Positions 17,940 to 26,338 of a stretch of 48,800 bases of DNA are shown piece after piece. The notes beneath the pieces are model-generated. The model had not been told where the DNA came from. It searched no databases and saw only the letters and a list, made by a program, of their open reading frames with translations. How positions within the stretch are numbered: the stretch's first letter is position 1; each line of letters opens with the position of its first letter. A program made the position numbers and the translations under genes. This DNA is from JAGOJE01 sp964553715. GTDB lineage: Bacteria > Pseudomonadota > Alphaproteobacteria > Rickettsiales > Rickettsiaceae. The DNA lies in the NCBI GenBank assembly GCA_964553715.1, contig CAZKKY010000007.1:1-48800 (forward strand), read 5' to 3'.

Positions 17940-19811
17940 ATGCCTATTAATAGTGATGAAGAGCTTTTTGAGATACTACAGAAAGAAGATAAATTATCTA
18001 ATAAAGAGATAGAAAGTGCTAAAGAATATATTGATAGGATAGAAAATATAAATATTACTAATGATCAAGGGGATACACCTTTCATTCTTGCTTCACTCAA
18101 CGGTCATAGAAAAATAGTAGAGCACTTGATATTGCAAGGGGCGAATCTTAATATTCCTGATAAGGAAGGCAACACTCCTATAATGCTTGCAGCTCTTAAT
18201 AATCGGCAAGATATAGTAGAATTACTTATATCAAAAGGAGCAAATCTTAATTTACTAAACAACCGATCTGAAAACATACTGGATATAGCTAATAATGGTG
18301 CTATTCGATCTCTTTTACAAGAAAAAACTCTAAGAATTGATGATCCATTTATCCAAAGTAAATTAATAGATTCTAGTGATATATTAAGTGAAACAGGAGT
18401 GTGTTACGGCTTAACTCTTGAGACAGTACGCTGGTATATGAAACATATATCAAAAGGAGAAAATGAAGAAGATCTTAACGTACTAAATAAGCTAAATAGA
18501 GTAGTAAATAACGAAAAAGATGTAAGCAATTTTATGAAACGAATTGCTTTATATCATTCAGAACAAGGTGATATTGATGATAGCACAAGTGATTTACGAA
18601 TTAATACTGAATATCAAAAAAATAATTTTATAGGTTCCTTGCCAGATAAAATAAAGGACAAAAAATTTATTGGTTTTGCCTTTACTACATTCGATAATTA
18701 TGGAAATGCTGATGGTGGTCATATCGTCAGCATAAGAAGAATAGGAAAGGAAGAAAAATATGAAGTGATAGATGTAAATTATGGTAGTACAAAATGTCAA
18801 AATAATGATGAATTAAATAGTCATATCACAAAATTATTATATTCTTATCAAAAGGATTATGCTCCCGATATTCAAGAGGTTAAATTTTCAGATCTTGAAG
18901 GAATAGTAAAAAGAAGAAATTGGGACTACGAGCCAATATTAGATAATGAAAGTCCAGAAATAAAAGAACGAAAGAAAGATCAAAATAAATCGCGTAAATA
19001 CAATCTGAATTTATCATTGATTAGTGCTATTCAAGGTTCTCCTACAGAATATATCAAAAGTTTAATAAATGATCAAAACATCTCAGAAGTAGATGCTTTT
19101 GATAATACAGCATTACATTACGCAGTGCCAAGGGGAAATTCTGATATTGTAGAATTATTAGTAGATAAAGGCGCTTTAGCTCTACCAAATAATGAAGGTG
19201 ATACACCTTTAGATCTGGCCATTACTTATGGGAAAGATGATATTGCTAAAATATTGGTAGATGTACCAATTGACGAATTAGGTACTACGAGTCTTATGAA
19301 ATACTCTTTTTTAGGAAATGTTGATAGGGTTGAAGAATTGTTATACCATGGGGGAGAAGTAAATAAAAAAAATAAAAGTGGTAACACAGCTTTAGTTTTT
19401 GTTGCTGCATCGGATTCTGAGAAGGATAATCTTATTAGTATAACGCATTTATTAATAAAGCAAAATTCTGATTTGAATGTTATTTCTAGTGATGAAGGCA
19501 AAACACCTTTAATGTTTGCTATTGAAAATGAAAATTATGAAATAGCAAAGATATTATTAGATAATGGCGCTAATATTGATATTAAAGATTATTCTGGAAA
19601 GAAAGCTCTTGACTATGCCAAAGAATCAGGAAACGAAGAAATGACAAAAATTTTAATGAAGTCTATTTTAAGCAATCATATAGACATAAAAAAAGATCTG
19701 ATATCTGCTGGTGTTACAAAAACAGAGGATGTAGAGAAATTTTTACCACCTTTGCCTCCGGCTATACATTCTAACCATACGAAAAATGATAAAAAGGGTC
19801 CAAGTCTTTAA
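17940..19811 (+). CDS. Ankyrin-repeat protein with a central papain-like cysteine protease domain
   Basis: A 623-residue protein in three parts. Residues 40-125 are ankyrin repeats (HLILQGANLNIPDKEGNTP). Residues 145-330 are a non-ankyrin domain with an ordered Cys-His-Asp set: Cys155 in ETGVCYGLTLETVRWYM, His261 in GGHIVSIRR, Asp278 in EVIDVNYG. This resembles papain-fold bacterial effector proteases of the YopT (C58) type. Residues 350-590 are a second ankyrin block (LLVDKGA, ILLDNGANI). The tail is short and basic with prolines. The start follows AGAAGGA, itself inside a hairpin. A host-directed protease targeted by its ankyrin arms is the likeliest role; the protease assignment is inference from motif order. 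Confidence 0.85.
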   Translation: MPINSDEELFEILQKEDKLSNKEIESAKEYIDRIENINITNDQGDTPFILASLNGHRKIVEHLILQGANLNIPDKEGNTPIMLAALNNRQDIVELLISKGANLNLLNNRSENILDIANNGAIRSLLQEKTLRIDDPFIQSKLIDSSDILSETGVCYGLTLETVRWYMKHISKGENEEDLNVLNKLNRVVNNEKDVSNFMKRIALYHSEQGDIDDSTSDLRINTEYQKNNFIGSLPDKIKDKKFIGFAFTTFDNYGNADGGHIVSIRRIGKEEKYEVIDVNYGSTKCQNNDELNSHITKLLYSYQKDYAPDIQEVKFSDLEGIVKRRNWDYEPILDNESPEIKERKKDQNKSRKYNLNLSLISAIQGSPTEYIKSLINDQNISEVDAFDNTALHYAVPRGNSDIVELLVDKGALALPNNEGDTPLDLAITYGKDDIAKILVDVPIDELGTTSLMKYSFLGNVDRVEELLYHGGEVNKKNKSGNTALVFVAASDSEKDNLISITHLLIKQNSDLNVISSDEGKTPLMFAIENENYEIAKILLDNGANIDIKDYSGKKALDYAKESGNEEMTKILMKSILSNHIDIKKDLISAGVTKTEDVEKFLPPLPPAIHSNHTKNDKKGPSL

Positions 19812-19829
19812 CCTGTGAGAACATCAAAT

Positions 19830-19857
19830 AGTGTTATAATTATTTTATTATAGCACT
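19830..19857 (+). terminator. Hairpin downstream of the ankyrin-protease gene
   Basis: AGTGTTATAAT (19830-19840) pairs with ATTATAGCACT (19847-19857), 11 bp with one G-U pair and a 6-base loop. It begins 18 bases after the stop. The U-tract is poor. Confidence 0.5.
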
Positions 19858-19921
19858 TGCAATTGTTTATATCTTTGCCTAGTATTTAGAAGATTATTAA
19901 CTAAAAAACTAAAGGCATTAT

Positions 19922-21427
19922 ATGGAAATTCAATTTACAGAAATAAAAAACACAATAGAAAACGAAGCTGTAGTTTTACTAGTATCTCAAGATGGTGCCA
20001 TAACTGATATGGGTCTAAAATTAGATAATGCTTATAATGGCATAATTAAAGAGGTTTTAGCTGATAAAAGATATATAAAGTCTGATAAGCTTGGATCTTC
20101 TAAATCTCTTATAGTAAAAGATGGAGAAAAACTAAAACACATAATTATTTTTTCTATTGGTGAAAATAAAGATCTAGATGAGAAGAAATTCGTACGTCTT
20201 GGAGCGCGAATTGTACAAAAGCTTGCTATGTTAAAAATTAGTTCAGCATCAATTTTAATTGAGGATAATATATCAAAAAGGCCTATCGTCTCTTCTATGA
20301 TAGCAGAGGGAGCGATGCTTTCATCTTACAGGTTTAATAAATATTTCACTGGAAAAAATGCTGAAGATAAATTTTCTGTTCAGTCTATTACTATAGAAGT
20401 GCTAGAGCATAAAGAAGCACATGAGATTTTTACTAGTCATAAAGGAGTAATTGAAGGTGTATTCTTAGCAAGAAATCTAAGTAATGAACCTGCCAATATA
20501 TTATATCCAGAATCTTATGCAAAAATCATTTCTGATAACCTAAAAGAATATGGAGTATCTATAGAAATTTTGGGTGAAGAAGAGATGAAAAAGCTTGGCA
20601 TGGGTGCTTTGCTTGGTGTAGGGCAGGGTTCTAAAAAAGAGTCTAAGTTAGTTGTGATGCAATATAACGGTGCTGGTAAAGAAAATAAGCCTATTGCATT
20701 TGTTGGAAAAGGTGTAACATTTGATACTGGTGGTATCTCTATAAAGCCTGCTGCTAATATGGAAGATATGAAATATGATATGTCTGGTTCTGCGGTTGTT
20801 GTTGGTCTTATAAAAGCTCTTGCTATCAGGAAAGCTAAAGTGAATGTTGTAGGGGTTGTTGGACTTGTTGAAAATATGCCCGACGGATATGCTCAAAGAC
20901 CTGGTGATGTTGTAACTACTATGTCTGGTCAAACAGCTGAAGTATTAAATACCGATGCTGAAGGACGCCTTGTTCTTGCTGACGCATTGTGGTATGTACA
21001 AGATAGATTCCATCCTAGCTTGATAATAGATCTTGCCACTTTAACGGGTGCTATTGTTGTTGCTCTTGGTCATAGTTTTGCCGGTTGTTTTTCTAATGAT
21101 GACGATCTTGCTGCTAAGTTAGAAAAAGCAGGCACTAATACTGATGAAAAAATCTGGAGAATGCCTCTGCATCAAGACTTTGAAGATATGATTAAATCTG
21201 ATATTGCTGATGTTGCTAATATTGGATGCGTTAGGGGCGCCGCTGGTAGCGCTACAGCTGCACATTTCTTGCAAAAATTTGTGAATGGTGTTACTTGGGC
21301 ACATCTTGATATTGCTGGAGTCGCATGGACTAAAACAGGATCTAACCCTATCTATCCAAAAGGTGGAACAGGTTTTGGCGTAAGATTGCTTAATCAATTT
21401 ATCAAAGATTATTATGAAGCAAATTAA
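19922..21427 (+). CDS. pepA: Leucyl aminopeptidase (M17)
   Basis: A hexameric, two-metal aminopeptidase that removes N-terminal residues from peptides; homologues may also bind DNA. The 501-residue protein has the M17 signature NTDAEGRL (343-350) and the metal/substrate loop VGKGVTFDTGG. AAAGG lies seven bases before the ATG. Its end overlaps the start of mipZ by 14 bases, so the two are translated from one message. Confidence 0.97.
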   Translation: MEIQFTEIKNTIENEAVVLLVSQDGAITDMGLKLDNAYNGIIKEVLADKRYIKSDKLGSSKSLIVKDGEKLKHIIIFSIGENKDLDEKKFVRLGARIVQKLAMLKISSASILIEDNISKRPIVSSMIAEGAMLSSYRFNKYFTGKNAEDKFSVQSITIEVLEHKEAHEIFTSHKGVIEGVFLARNLSNEPANILYPESYAKIISDNLKEYGVSIEILGEEEMKKLGMGALLGVGQGSKKESKLVVMQYNGAGKENKPIAFVGKGVTFDTGGISIKPAANMEDMKYDMSGSAVVVGLIKALAIRKAKVNVVGVVGLVENMPDGYAQRPGDVVTTMSGQTAEVLNTDAEGRLVLADALWYVQDRFHPSLIIDLATLTGAIVVALGHSFAGCFSNDDDLAAKLEKAGTNTDEKIWRMPLHQDFEDMIKSDIADVANIGCVRGAAGSATAAHFLQKFVNGVTWAHLDIAGVAWTKTGSNPIYPKGGTGFGVRLLNQFIKDYYEAN

Positions 21428-22247
21428 AAATCCTTATATATTTGTTATAGGAAATGAAAAGGGAGGGGCAGGTAAAACTACTTGCTCCATGCACTTAATA
21501 GCGGGTCTACTTGATAAAAATTTGCGTGTTTCTAGTATAGACACAGACTGTAGGCAGGCTTCTCTAACTAGATATATAGAAAATAGATGTGCTTATAATA
21601 GTAAAAATCCAGACCGCAAGGTTCCTGTATCTAAACATTTTTTGATGCAAGAAAGCAAAGAAAATGATGTATCATTAAAAGAAAAAGAGGAAGAAGGTAA
21701 TTTTTATCAAGTTATGGACAAAGCATCTGATTCTGATGTAATAGTAATTGACACTCCTGGAAGTCATTCATTTCTATCTAAGCTTGCTCATTCCCATGCA
21801 GATACAATAGTTACACCTATCAACGATAGCTTTCTTGATATTGATGTAATGGCTAAAGTTAGCCCTGAGGATCTTAGCATAGTAGAACCATCTATTTATA
21901 GTCAGATGATATGGGAGCAGAAAATGCAACGTGCTAAGAGAGATCGTGGATCTATCGAGTGGGTTGTAATGCGTAATAGACTTAGTAATATAGACGCTAC
22001 AAACAAACGTAATGTAGCGGATGTACTTTCCAAGCTTTCAAAAAGAATTAGTTTTACTCTCGCACCAGGATTTAGTGAAAGAGTTATTTTTAGAGAATTG
22101 TTTCTTCAAGGCCTTACCTTGCTTGATCTGACAAAAGCAAATTATGAGAAGAGTTTTAGTCTGTCTCATGTTGCTGCGCGCCAAGAGCTTAGGGAGTTTT
22201 TATCTTGTTTGAATATTGATAAAATAGTGGAGCGTTATTCTAGTTGA
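21414..22247 (+). CDS. mipZ: Division-plane positioning ATPase MipZ
   Basis: MipZ forms a ParB-dependent gradient from the poles and blocks FtsZ assembly away from midcell in alphaproteobacteria. The 277-residue protein has the deviant Walker A KGGAGKTT (16-23) of the ParA/MinD class and VIVIDTPG as Walker B. The family-specific part has VVMRNRLSNIDATNKR and GFSERVIFRELFLQGLTLLDL, which separate MipZ from chromosomal ParA. The start lies inside pepA. Confidence 0.93.
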   Translation: MKQIKNPYIFVIGNEKGGAGKTTCSMHLIAGLLDKNLRVSSIDTDCRQASLTRYIENRCAYNSKNPDRKVPVSKHFLMQESKENDVSLKEKEEEGNFYQVMDKASDSDVIVIDTPGSHSFLSKLAHSHADTIVTPINDSFLDIDVMAKVSPEDLSIVEPSIYSQMIWEQKMQRAKRDRGSIEWVVMRNRLSNIDATNKRNVADVLSKLSKRISFTLAPGFSERVIFRELFLQGLTLLDLTKANYEKSFSLSHVAARQELREFLSCLNIDKIVERYSS

Positions 22248-22256
22248 ATGTTTTAG

Positions 22257-22294
22257 TTAATAGGGAAATTGATTGATTAGTATTTCCCTATTAA
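22257..22294. terminator. Bidirectional terminator between mipZ and the MFS gene
   Basis: TTAATAGGGAAAT (22257-22269) and ATTTCCCTATTAA (22282-22294) form a perfect 13-bp stem with a 12-base loop. It sits in the 57-base gap between two convergent genes and probably serves both. Confidence 0.7.
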
Positions 22295-22304
22295 TCGACT
22301 TATT

Positions 22305-23573
22305 CTATATACTCTTAGGTTTTTTTTTGCATGATAGATATAAAAATCCTAATCCGCCTAATATAGACAAAATTGGAATAATAGAAAGTCCAGCAATATA
22401 ATCAGATTGCATATAAAGTGGGCCGCCTTTTAAAGTCACCGCCTTGTTCCACCTAGAGTGCATAATTTGGCTAATTACTTTGTGGAATAATTGACCAAAA
22501 GACATATTAATACAATTTATTACCGCAATTGCTACAGCAGTTTTAGATTTCTCTACCAAATTTCCAACTACAGTAAATACTAGGGACTGATAGCAACACA
22601 AAATCCCCATCAAAAACATTAAGGCTGATACTAATGTATAAGATAAACTATTAAAATAAAATAACAGAACAAAAACAAAACAAGTAACTAGGCTAATTAC
22701 GAAAATAAAAATATTTATAGACCTAAAATAACCCGATACATAAGCTAGTAGAGGTCCACCAAATATCATTCCAATAAATACCGTACTAGATAAAATAATA
22801 GATTGATTTTCAGGGAAGTTGTAAATTTGGTTAAAAAATGGTATAGACCAGAGATCAGCAAATCCTTCTAATGATCCAACCATCAATCCCCCACATAGAC
22901 CTACAAATAAAATTGTAGGATTCATGACGATTTTCATTAATTCCCCTATAGAAGAGCTTTTATGCTGGGCTATTTCGTCTCTCTTATTTGTACCTTTATC
23001 GCTTATTAAAAGAATGAGTATAGCTATAACAAAAGCTACTAATGCAAGAACAATAAAGCTTTCATTATATCCGAAGTCATCAAATATTATCTTCATTGGA
23101 AGTCCACCAAATACAGCCCCTGTAAGACCAATCGAAAAGGTAAACCCCATCATGATAGGGTGTAGTCTTGTAGGAAAATATTCCTGAATTACCTTTGCCA
23201 CTGATAAAATTCCAGTCGCAGAGCCAGCGCCTATTAAAAATCTCCCTAATATTACTGATTCAATATTAGTAGAAAATACAAAAGCGAGAGTTCCTATAAC
23301 AGATACCATTATAGCAATGAATGTTACTATTCTGAAATTAAACCTGTCTAGCAATATACCTATAGGAATTTGCATAGATGCATATCCTAAATAATAGTAC
23401 CCAGCAAGATTACCAAAAGCTATAGTGTCCATATCAAACTTTTGCATTATTTCTTCTCTTAAAATGCCAGCAGACATACGAAGAATAAATTGAAATGCAA
23501 AAAAGAGATTTGTAATAAACCAGATTATTAATGGAATTTTTAATTTTTTGTTATCAAGAAGCGTTTTAGACAT
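22305..23573 (-). CDS. MFS transporter
   Basis: A 422-residue, 12-helix major facilitator superfamily permease of the inner membrane. After helix 2 it has the MFS motif A-like segment GILLDRFNFR, and a long cytosolic loop between helices 6 and 7 (SDKGTNKRDEIAQHKSSS). Rickettsiales carry many such carriers to import host metabolites; the substrate cannot be inferred. It is the last gene of a minus-strand run ubiA-gltP-uspA-MFS, 65 bases after uspA, and ends at a shared bidirectional terminator. Confidence 0.9.
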   Translation of the reverse strand: MSKTLLDNKKLKIPLIIWFITNLFFAFQFILRMSAGILREEIMQKFDMDTIAFGNLAGYYYLGYASMQIPIGILLDRFNFRIVTFIAIMVSVIGTLAFVFSTNIESVILGRFLIGAGSATGILSVAKVIQEYFPTRLHPIMMGFTFSIGLTGAVFGGLPMKIIFDDFGYNESFIVLALVAFVIAILILLISDKGTNKRDEIAQHKSSSIGELMKIVMNPTILFVGLCGGLMVGSLEGFADLWSIPFFNQIYNFPENQSIILSSTVFIGMIFGGPLLAYVSGYFRSINIFIFVISLVTCFVFVLLFYFNSLSYTLVSALMFLMGILCCYQSLVFTVVGNLVEKSKTAVAIAVINCINMSFGQLFHKVISQIMHSRWNKAVTLKGGPLYMQSDYIAGLSIIPILSILGGLGFLYLSCKKKPKSI

Positions 23574-23638
23574 AAAACTTTAAGATACCTTATATTTTAG
23601 CAAGTAAAAATATAGATAATTCAGTTTTTTGTCAATCT

Positions 23639-24067
23639 TTAATCTCTTACAAGCATTACCGAGATTTTAGCGTGACGGGCTATTTTTGAAGCATTGGGTC
23701 CTAACATATAGTCTCCAAGTTCAGGTCTTATTGCTGGTAGAATAATGAGCTCTGCTTTTATAGATTCTACATAACGCAGTACTTCATCATAAACATTTCC
23801 TCTACCTACATGAAATACTGGTATTATTTCTGATGGAAAATATTTTTTGAATTTTTCTTGAATAGATTTATTAGATTTTTCTACTTGATCTTGAAACCAG
23901 TGTTTAGGCAAATAATCCTGAACCATAGACAGACTATAGTTAGGAACGATATGAACAAAATGAAGTTCTGATCCGAAAGAATTTACAAAATTCATTGCAA
24001 CTGGTGCTACCATAGACCAAGGGAACCTTTCAGTTAAATCTATAGGAATAACAATTTTTGAAAACAT
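23639..24067 (-). CDS. Universal stress protein (UspA family)
   Basis: A single-domain, 142-residue Usp protein. The C-terminal ATP-binding pattern G-x(n)-G-x(9)-S is visible as GDYMLGPNASKIARHAKISVMLVRD, though Asn-Ala takes the place of the usual second small-residue pair. It lies 14 bases after the GltP-type symporter gene and is probably co-transcribed. Usp proteins encoded next to transporters often modulate them; here that is only a guess from position. Confidence 0.88.
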   Translation of the reverse strand: MFSKIVIPIDLTERFPWSMVAPVAMNFVNSFGSELHFVHIVPNYSLSMVQDYLPKHWFQDQVEKSNKSIQEKFKKYFPSEIIPVFHVGRGNVYDEVLRYVESIKAELIILPAIRPELGDYMLGPNASKIARHAKISVMLVRD

Positions 24068-24081
24068 TTTAATACCCCTTG

Positions 24082-25284
24082 TTATATATTTGAATAATAT
24101 TGATCTTTATCTAGATTACCTTCGCTATTATCTACTATCAAGGTAATTGTAGCATCACCTGTGATATTTATAGTAGTGCTTAGTAAATCAAGCACTCTAT
24201 CTATACCTGCAAATAGTGCTACCCCTTCTATTGGTAGATTTACAGAAGAAAGTACCATAGGTAGCATAACCATGAATGCTCCAGGAATTCCTGCTGCGCC
24301 TATAGAGCCAAGGGTTGCAGTTAAAACCATCACCATATAATCTAATAGGCTTAGTTCTACATTCATTATCTGTGCCACAAATAATGCAGCAAGGCCTAGC
24401 TTAATAGCTGTACCATCCATATTAATAGAAGCTCCAAGAGGAAGTACAAAAGATGTGCTAGAATCAGAAATTCCTAGCTTTTCTCTACAAACCTTCATAG
24501 TAGTAGCAAGGCTTGCTTTACTGCTACCTGTAGATATGGCTATAATTTGGTATTCCAAGCTTTTTTTATAAAAAGGTATAGGAGATATTTTGCAAAATAC
24601 TAATATTAGAACACCAAATATAAGATATTGTAATCCCATGGCAATGACCATTGCAGTTATAAGTTTTGATAGGCTAAATAGAATATCTACACCTTGACTG
24701 CCTACAATCCATGCAGTGAGGGCAAAAGCTCCGTAAGGCGATAATACAATGATCATAGAAATCATTTTTAAAGTCATTTTGGACATGATTTGCACAAAGC
24801 CTTTTAAAGAAGATGCTGAAGAGCCCATTTTGTTTATAGTAATACCTGTGAAAATTGCAAAAAACACTACTTGCAAAATATTATCTGATGCAAGAGCGCC
24901 AATGGCATTGCTTGGTATGATATTAATAAAAAAGTTTCCTATGTTAAAATCATATCTTTCACTGCTAGTTGATCCTAGATCTATACTAACACCTACACCA
25001 GGCTCTAATATATAAGCAACTCCGATACCAAAAAGTACAGCAAAACAAGTGGTAATTATAAAAATAGCAGTTGATTTGACTCCAATTCTTCCAAGAGAAG
25101 AAGGGTCGCTCATACTTGTTATTCCAGAAACTAAAGAAAAGAATATTAATGGATTAATAATCATTTTGATCATCCGTAAGAATATATCTCCTACAGGTTT
25201 TATATATACAGCAGAATCAGGCAGGTAAAGACCAAAAACTATACCGAGGATCAAAGCTAGAGTAACTTTCTGCCATAGTTTCAT
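24082..25284 (-). CDS. gltP: Dicarboxylate/amino acid:cation symporter (GltP/DctA family)
   Basis: A DAACS-family carrier that brings glutamate, aspartate or C4-dicarboxylates in with Na+ or H+. I place the start at the ATG at 25284 (400 residues) because AAAGGAT lies seven bases upstream; the frame stays open to 25386, but those 34 residues (FFRCYNLCSLN) look non-coding. The Ser-rich re-entrant loop SSKASLAT and the cation-site motif NMDGT (288-292) are present, with about eight helices. Exact substrate is unknown. Intracellular bacteria commonly use such carriers to feed on host glutamate. Confidence 0.93.
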   Translation of the reverse strand: MKLWQKVTLALILGIVFGLYLPDSAVYIKPVGDIFLRMIKMIINPLIFFSLVSGITSMSDPSSLGRIGVKSTAIFIITTCFAVLFGIGVAYILEPGVGVSIDLGSTSSERYDFNIGNFFINIIPSNAIGALASDNILQVVFFAIFTGITINKMGSSASSLKGFVQIMSKMTLKMISMIIVLSPYGAFALTAWIVGSQGVDILFSLSKLITAMVIAMGLQYLIFGVLILVFCKISPIPFYKKSLEYQIIAISTGSSKASLATTMKVCREKLGISDSSTSFVLPLGASINMDGTAIKLGLAALFVAQIMNVELSLLDYMVMVLTATLGSIGAAGIPGAFMVMLPMVLSSVNLPIEGVALFAGIDRVLDLLSTTINITGDATITLIVDNSEGNLDKDQYYSNI

Positions 25285-25420
25285 ATTAATATCCTTTATG
25301 AATTTTAGATTTAAAGAACACAAGTTATAACATCTAAAAAACCAATTGATCAAGAGATAATTTTTAAAAACTCTATGATTCTTCATTAAACACTAGATTA
25401 ATTAGGATAATAATTATGGT

Positions 25421-26269
25421 TCAAACTAATGTTATCATCCATATCAATCCTACTAAAATATTGGATTTAAACCTTATTAAACAATTGTTTTTAGAGTTTA
25501 TGTCTAGAGTTTTTATCTGCCATGAAAATATTGATACAACAGATATAGTAGATATTATTAAATTTAATAGATTATAATTTACTTCTAGCAATATTCCAAT
25601 TACAAAGCATTTTACAAAAATGCCATAAAGTCCAAAAAGCCATTTTTTATAATCTTTATCTTTTATAAACAAAGCCAAAGATTTTACACCAGCATTAGGA
25701 TCGTCTTTGATATCCATAAAGGCATATATAGTGTCATATGATATTGTCCAGCATATAGTCCCAGCATATGCAATAAGTGCTCCAAAAGAAATTGATCCAT
25801 ATACTGTAGAATAGGCCATAAGAAGTCCAATATTATATGTTACTCCTAGGAATACCTGAGGGAAGAATGTAATGCGCTTCATTAATGGATATATTAACAC
25901 TAAAACACAAGCAAATAGCCCTATGAATATTGCTTGTACACTAAGTGATAAAAGTATAATCAAACCAGAAAATAATAGTACTCCAAGAAGTATAATGGAT
26001 TCTTTTATAGTAACTTTACCACTGGCTAATGGCCGGTCTTTTGTGCGCTTTACTTTTTTATCTATATCTATATCCCATATATCGTTTATTATGCATCCAG
26101 CGCTTCTCATTATAAAGCTACCTACAAAAAACATTAAAAGATATGCTAGATCATTCTTTGAACTAGCACCAAGTAATATTCCAAATGCGCATGGAAAAAA
26201 AAGGAGAAATGTTCCTGTGGGGTTATAAAATCTTATTAGCGCTAGTAATGATGATAATTTATTTGGCAT
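25421..26269 (-). CDS. ubiA: 4-hydroxybenzoate polyprenyltransferase
   Basis: UbiA joins a polyprenyl tail to 4-hydroxybenzoate in ubiquinone synthesis. The 282-residue membrane protein has both Asp-rich Mg-diphosphate sites: NDIWDIDID (62-70) followed by DRPLASG, and DIKDD (186-190) followed by AGVKSLAL. About eight to nine helices are visible. It is divergent from valS across 69 bases and upstream of the gltP gene with a 136-base gap. Confidence 0.95.
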   Translation of the reverse strand: MPNKLSSLLALIRFYNPTGTFLLFFPCAFGILLGASSKNDLAYLLMFFVGSFIMRSAGCIINDIWDIDIDKKVKRTKDRPLASGKVTIKESIILLGVLLFSGLIILLSLSVQAIFIGLFACVLVLIYPLMKRITFFPQVFLGVTYNIGLLMAYSTVYGSISFGALIAYAGTICWTISYDTIYAFMDIKDDPNAGVKSLALFIKDKDYKKWLFGLYGIFVKCFVIGILLEVNYNLLNLIISTISVVSIFSWQIKTLDINSKNNCLIRFKSNILVGLIWMITLV

Positions 26270-26338
26270 ATTAATGTTGTGGATATATTTTCTTCTTTTA
26301 TAATACTAAAAGAAAAAACTATATTAAGGCAAGCAATA

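Noticed and set aside
25285..25386. N-terminal extension of the GltP-type symporter
   Set aside because: A strong AAAGGAT ribosome binding site lies before the ATG at 25284 and the extension does not resemble the family.
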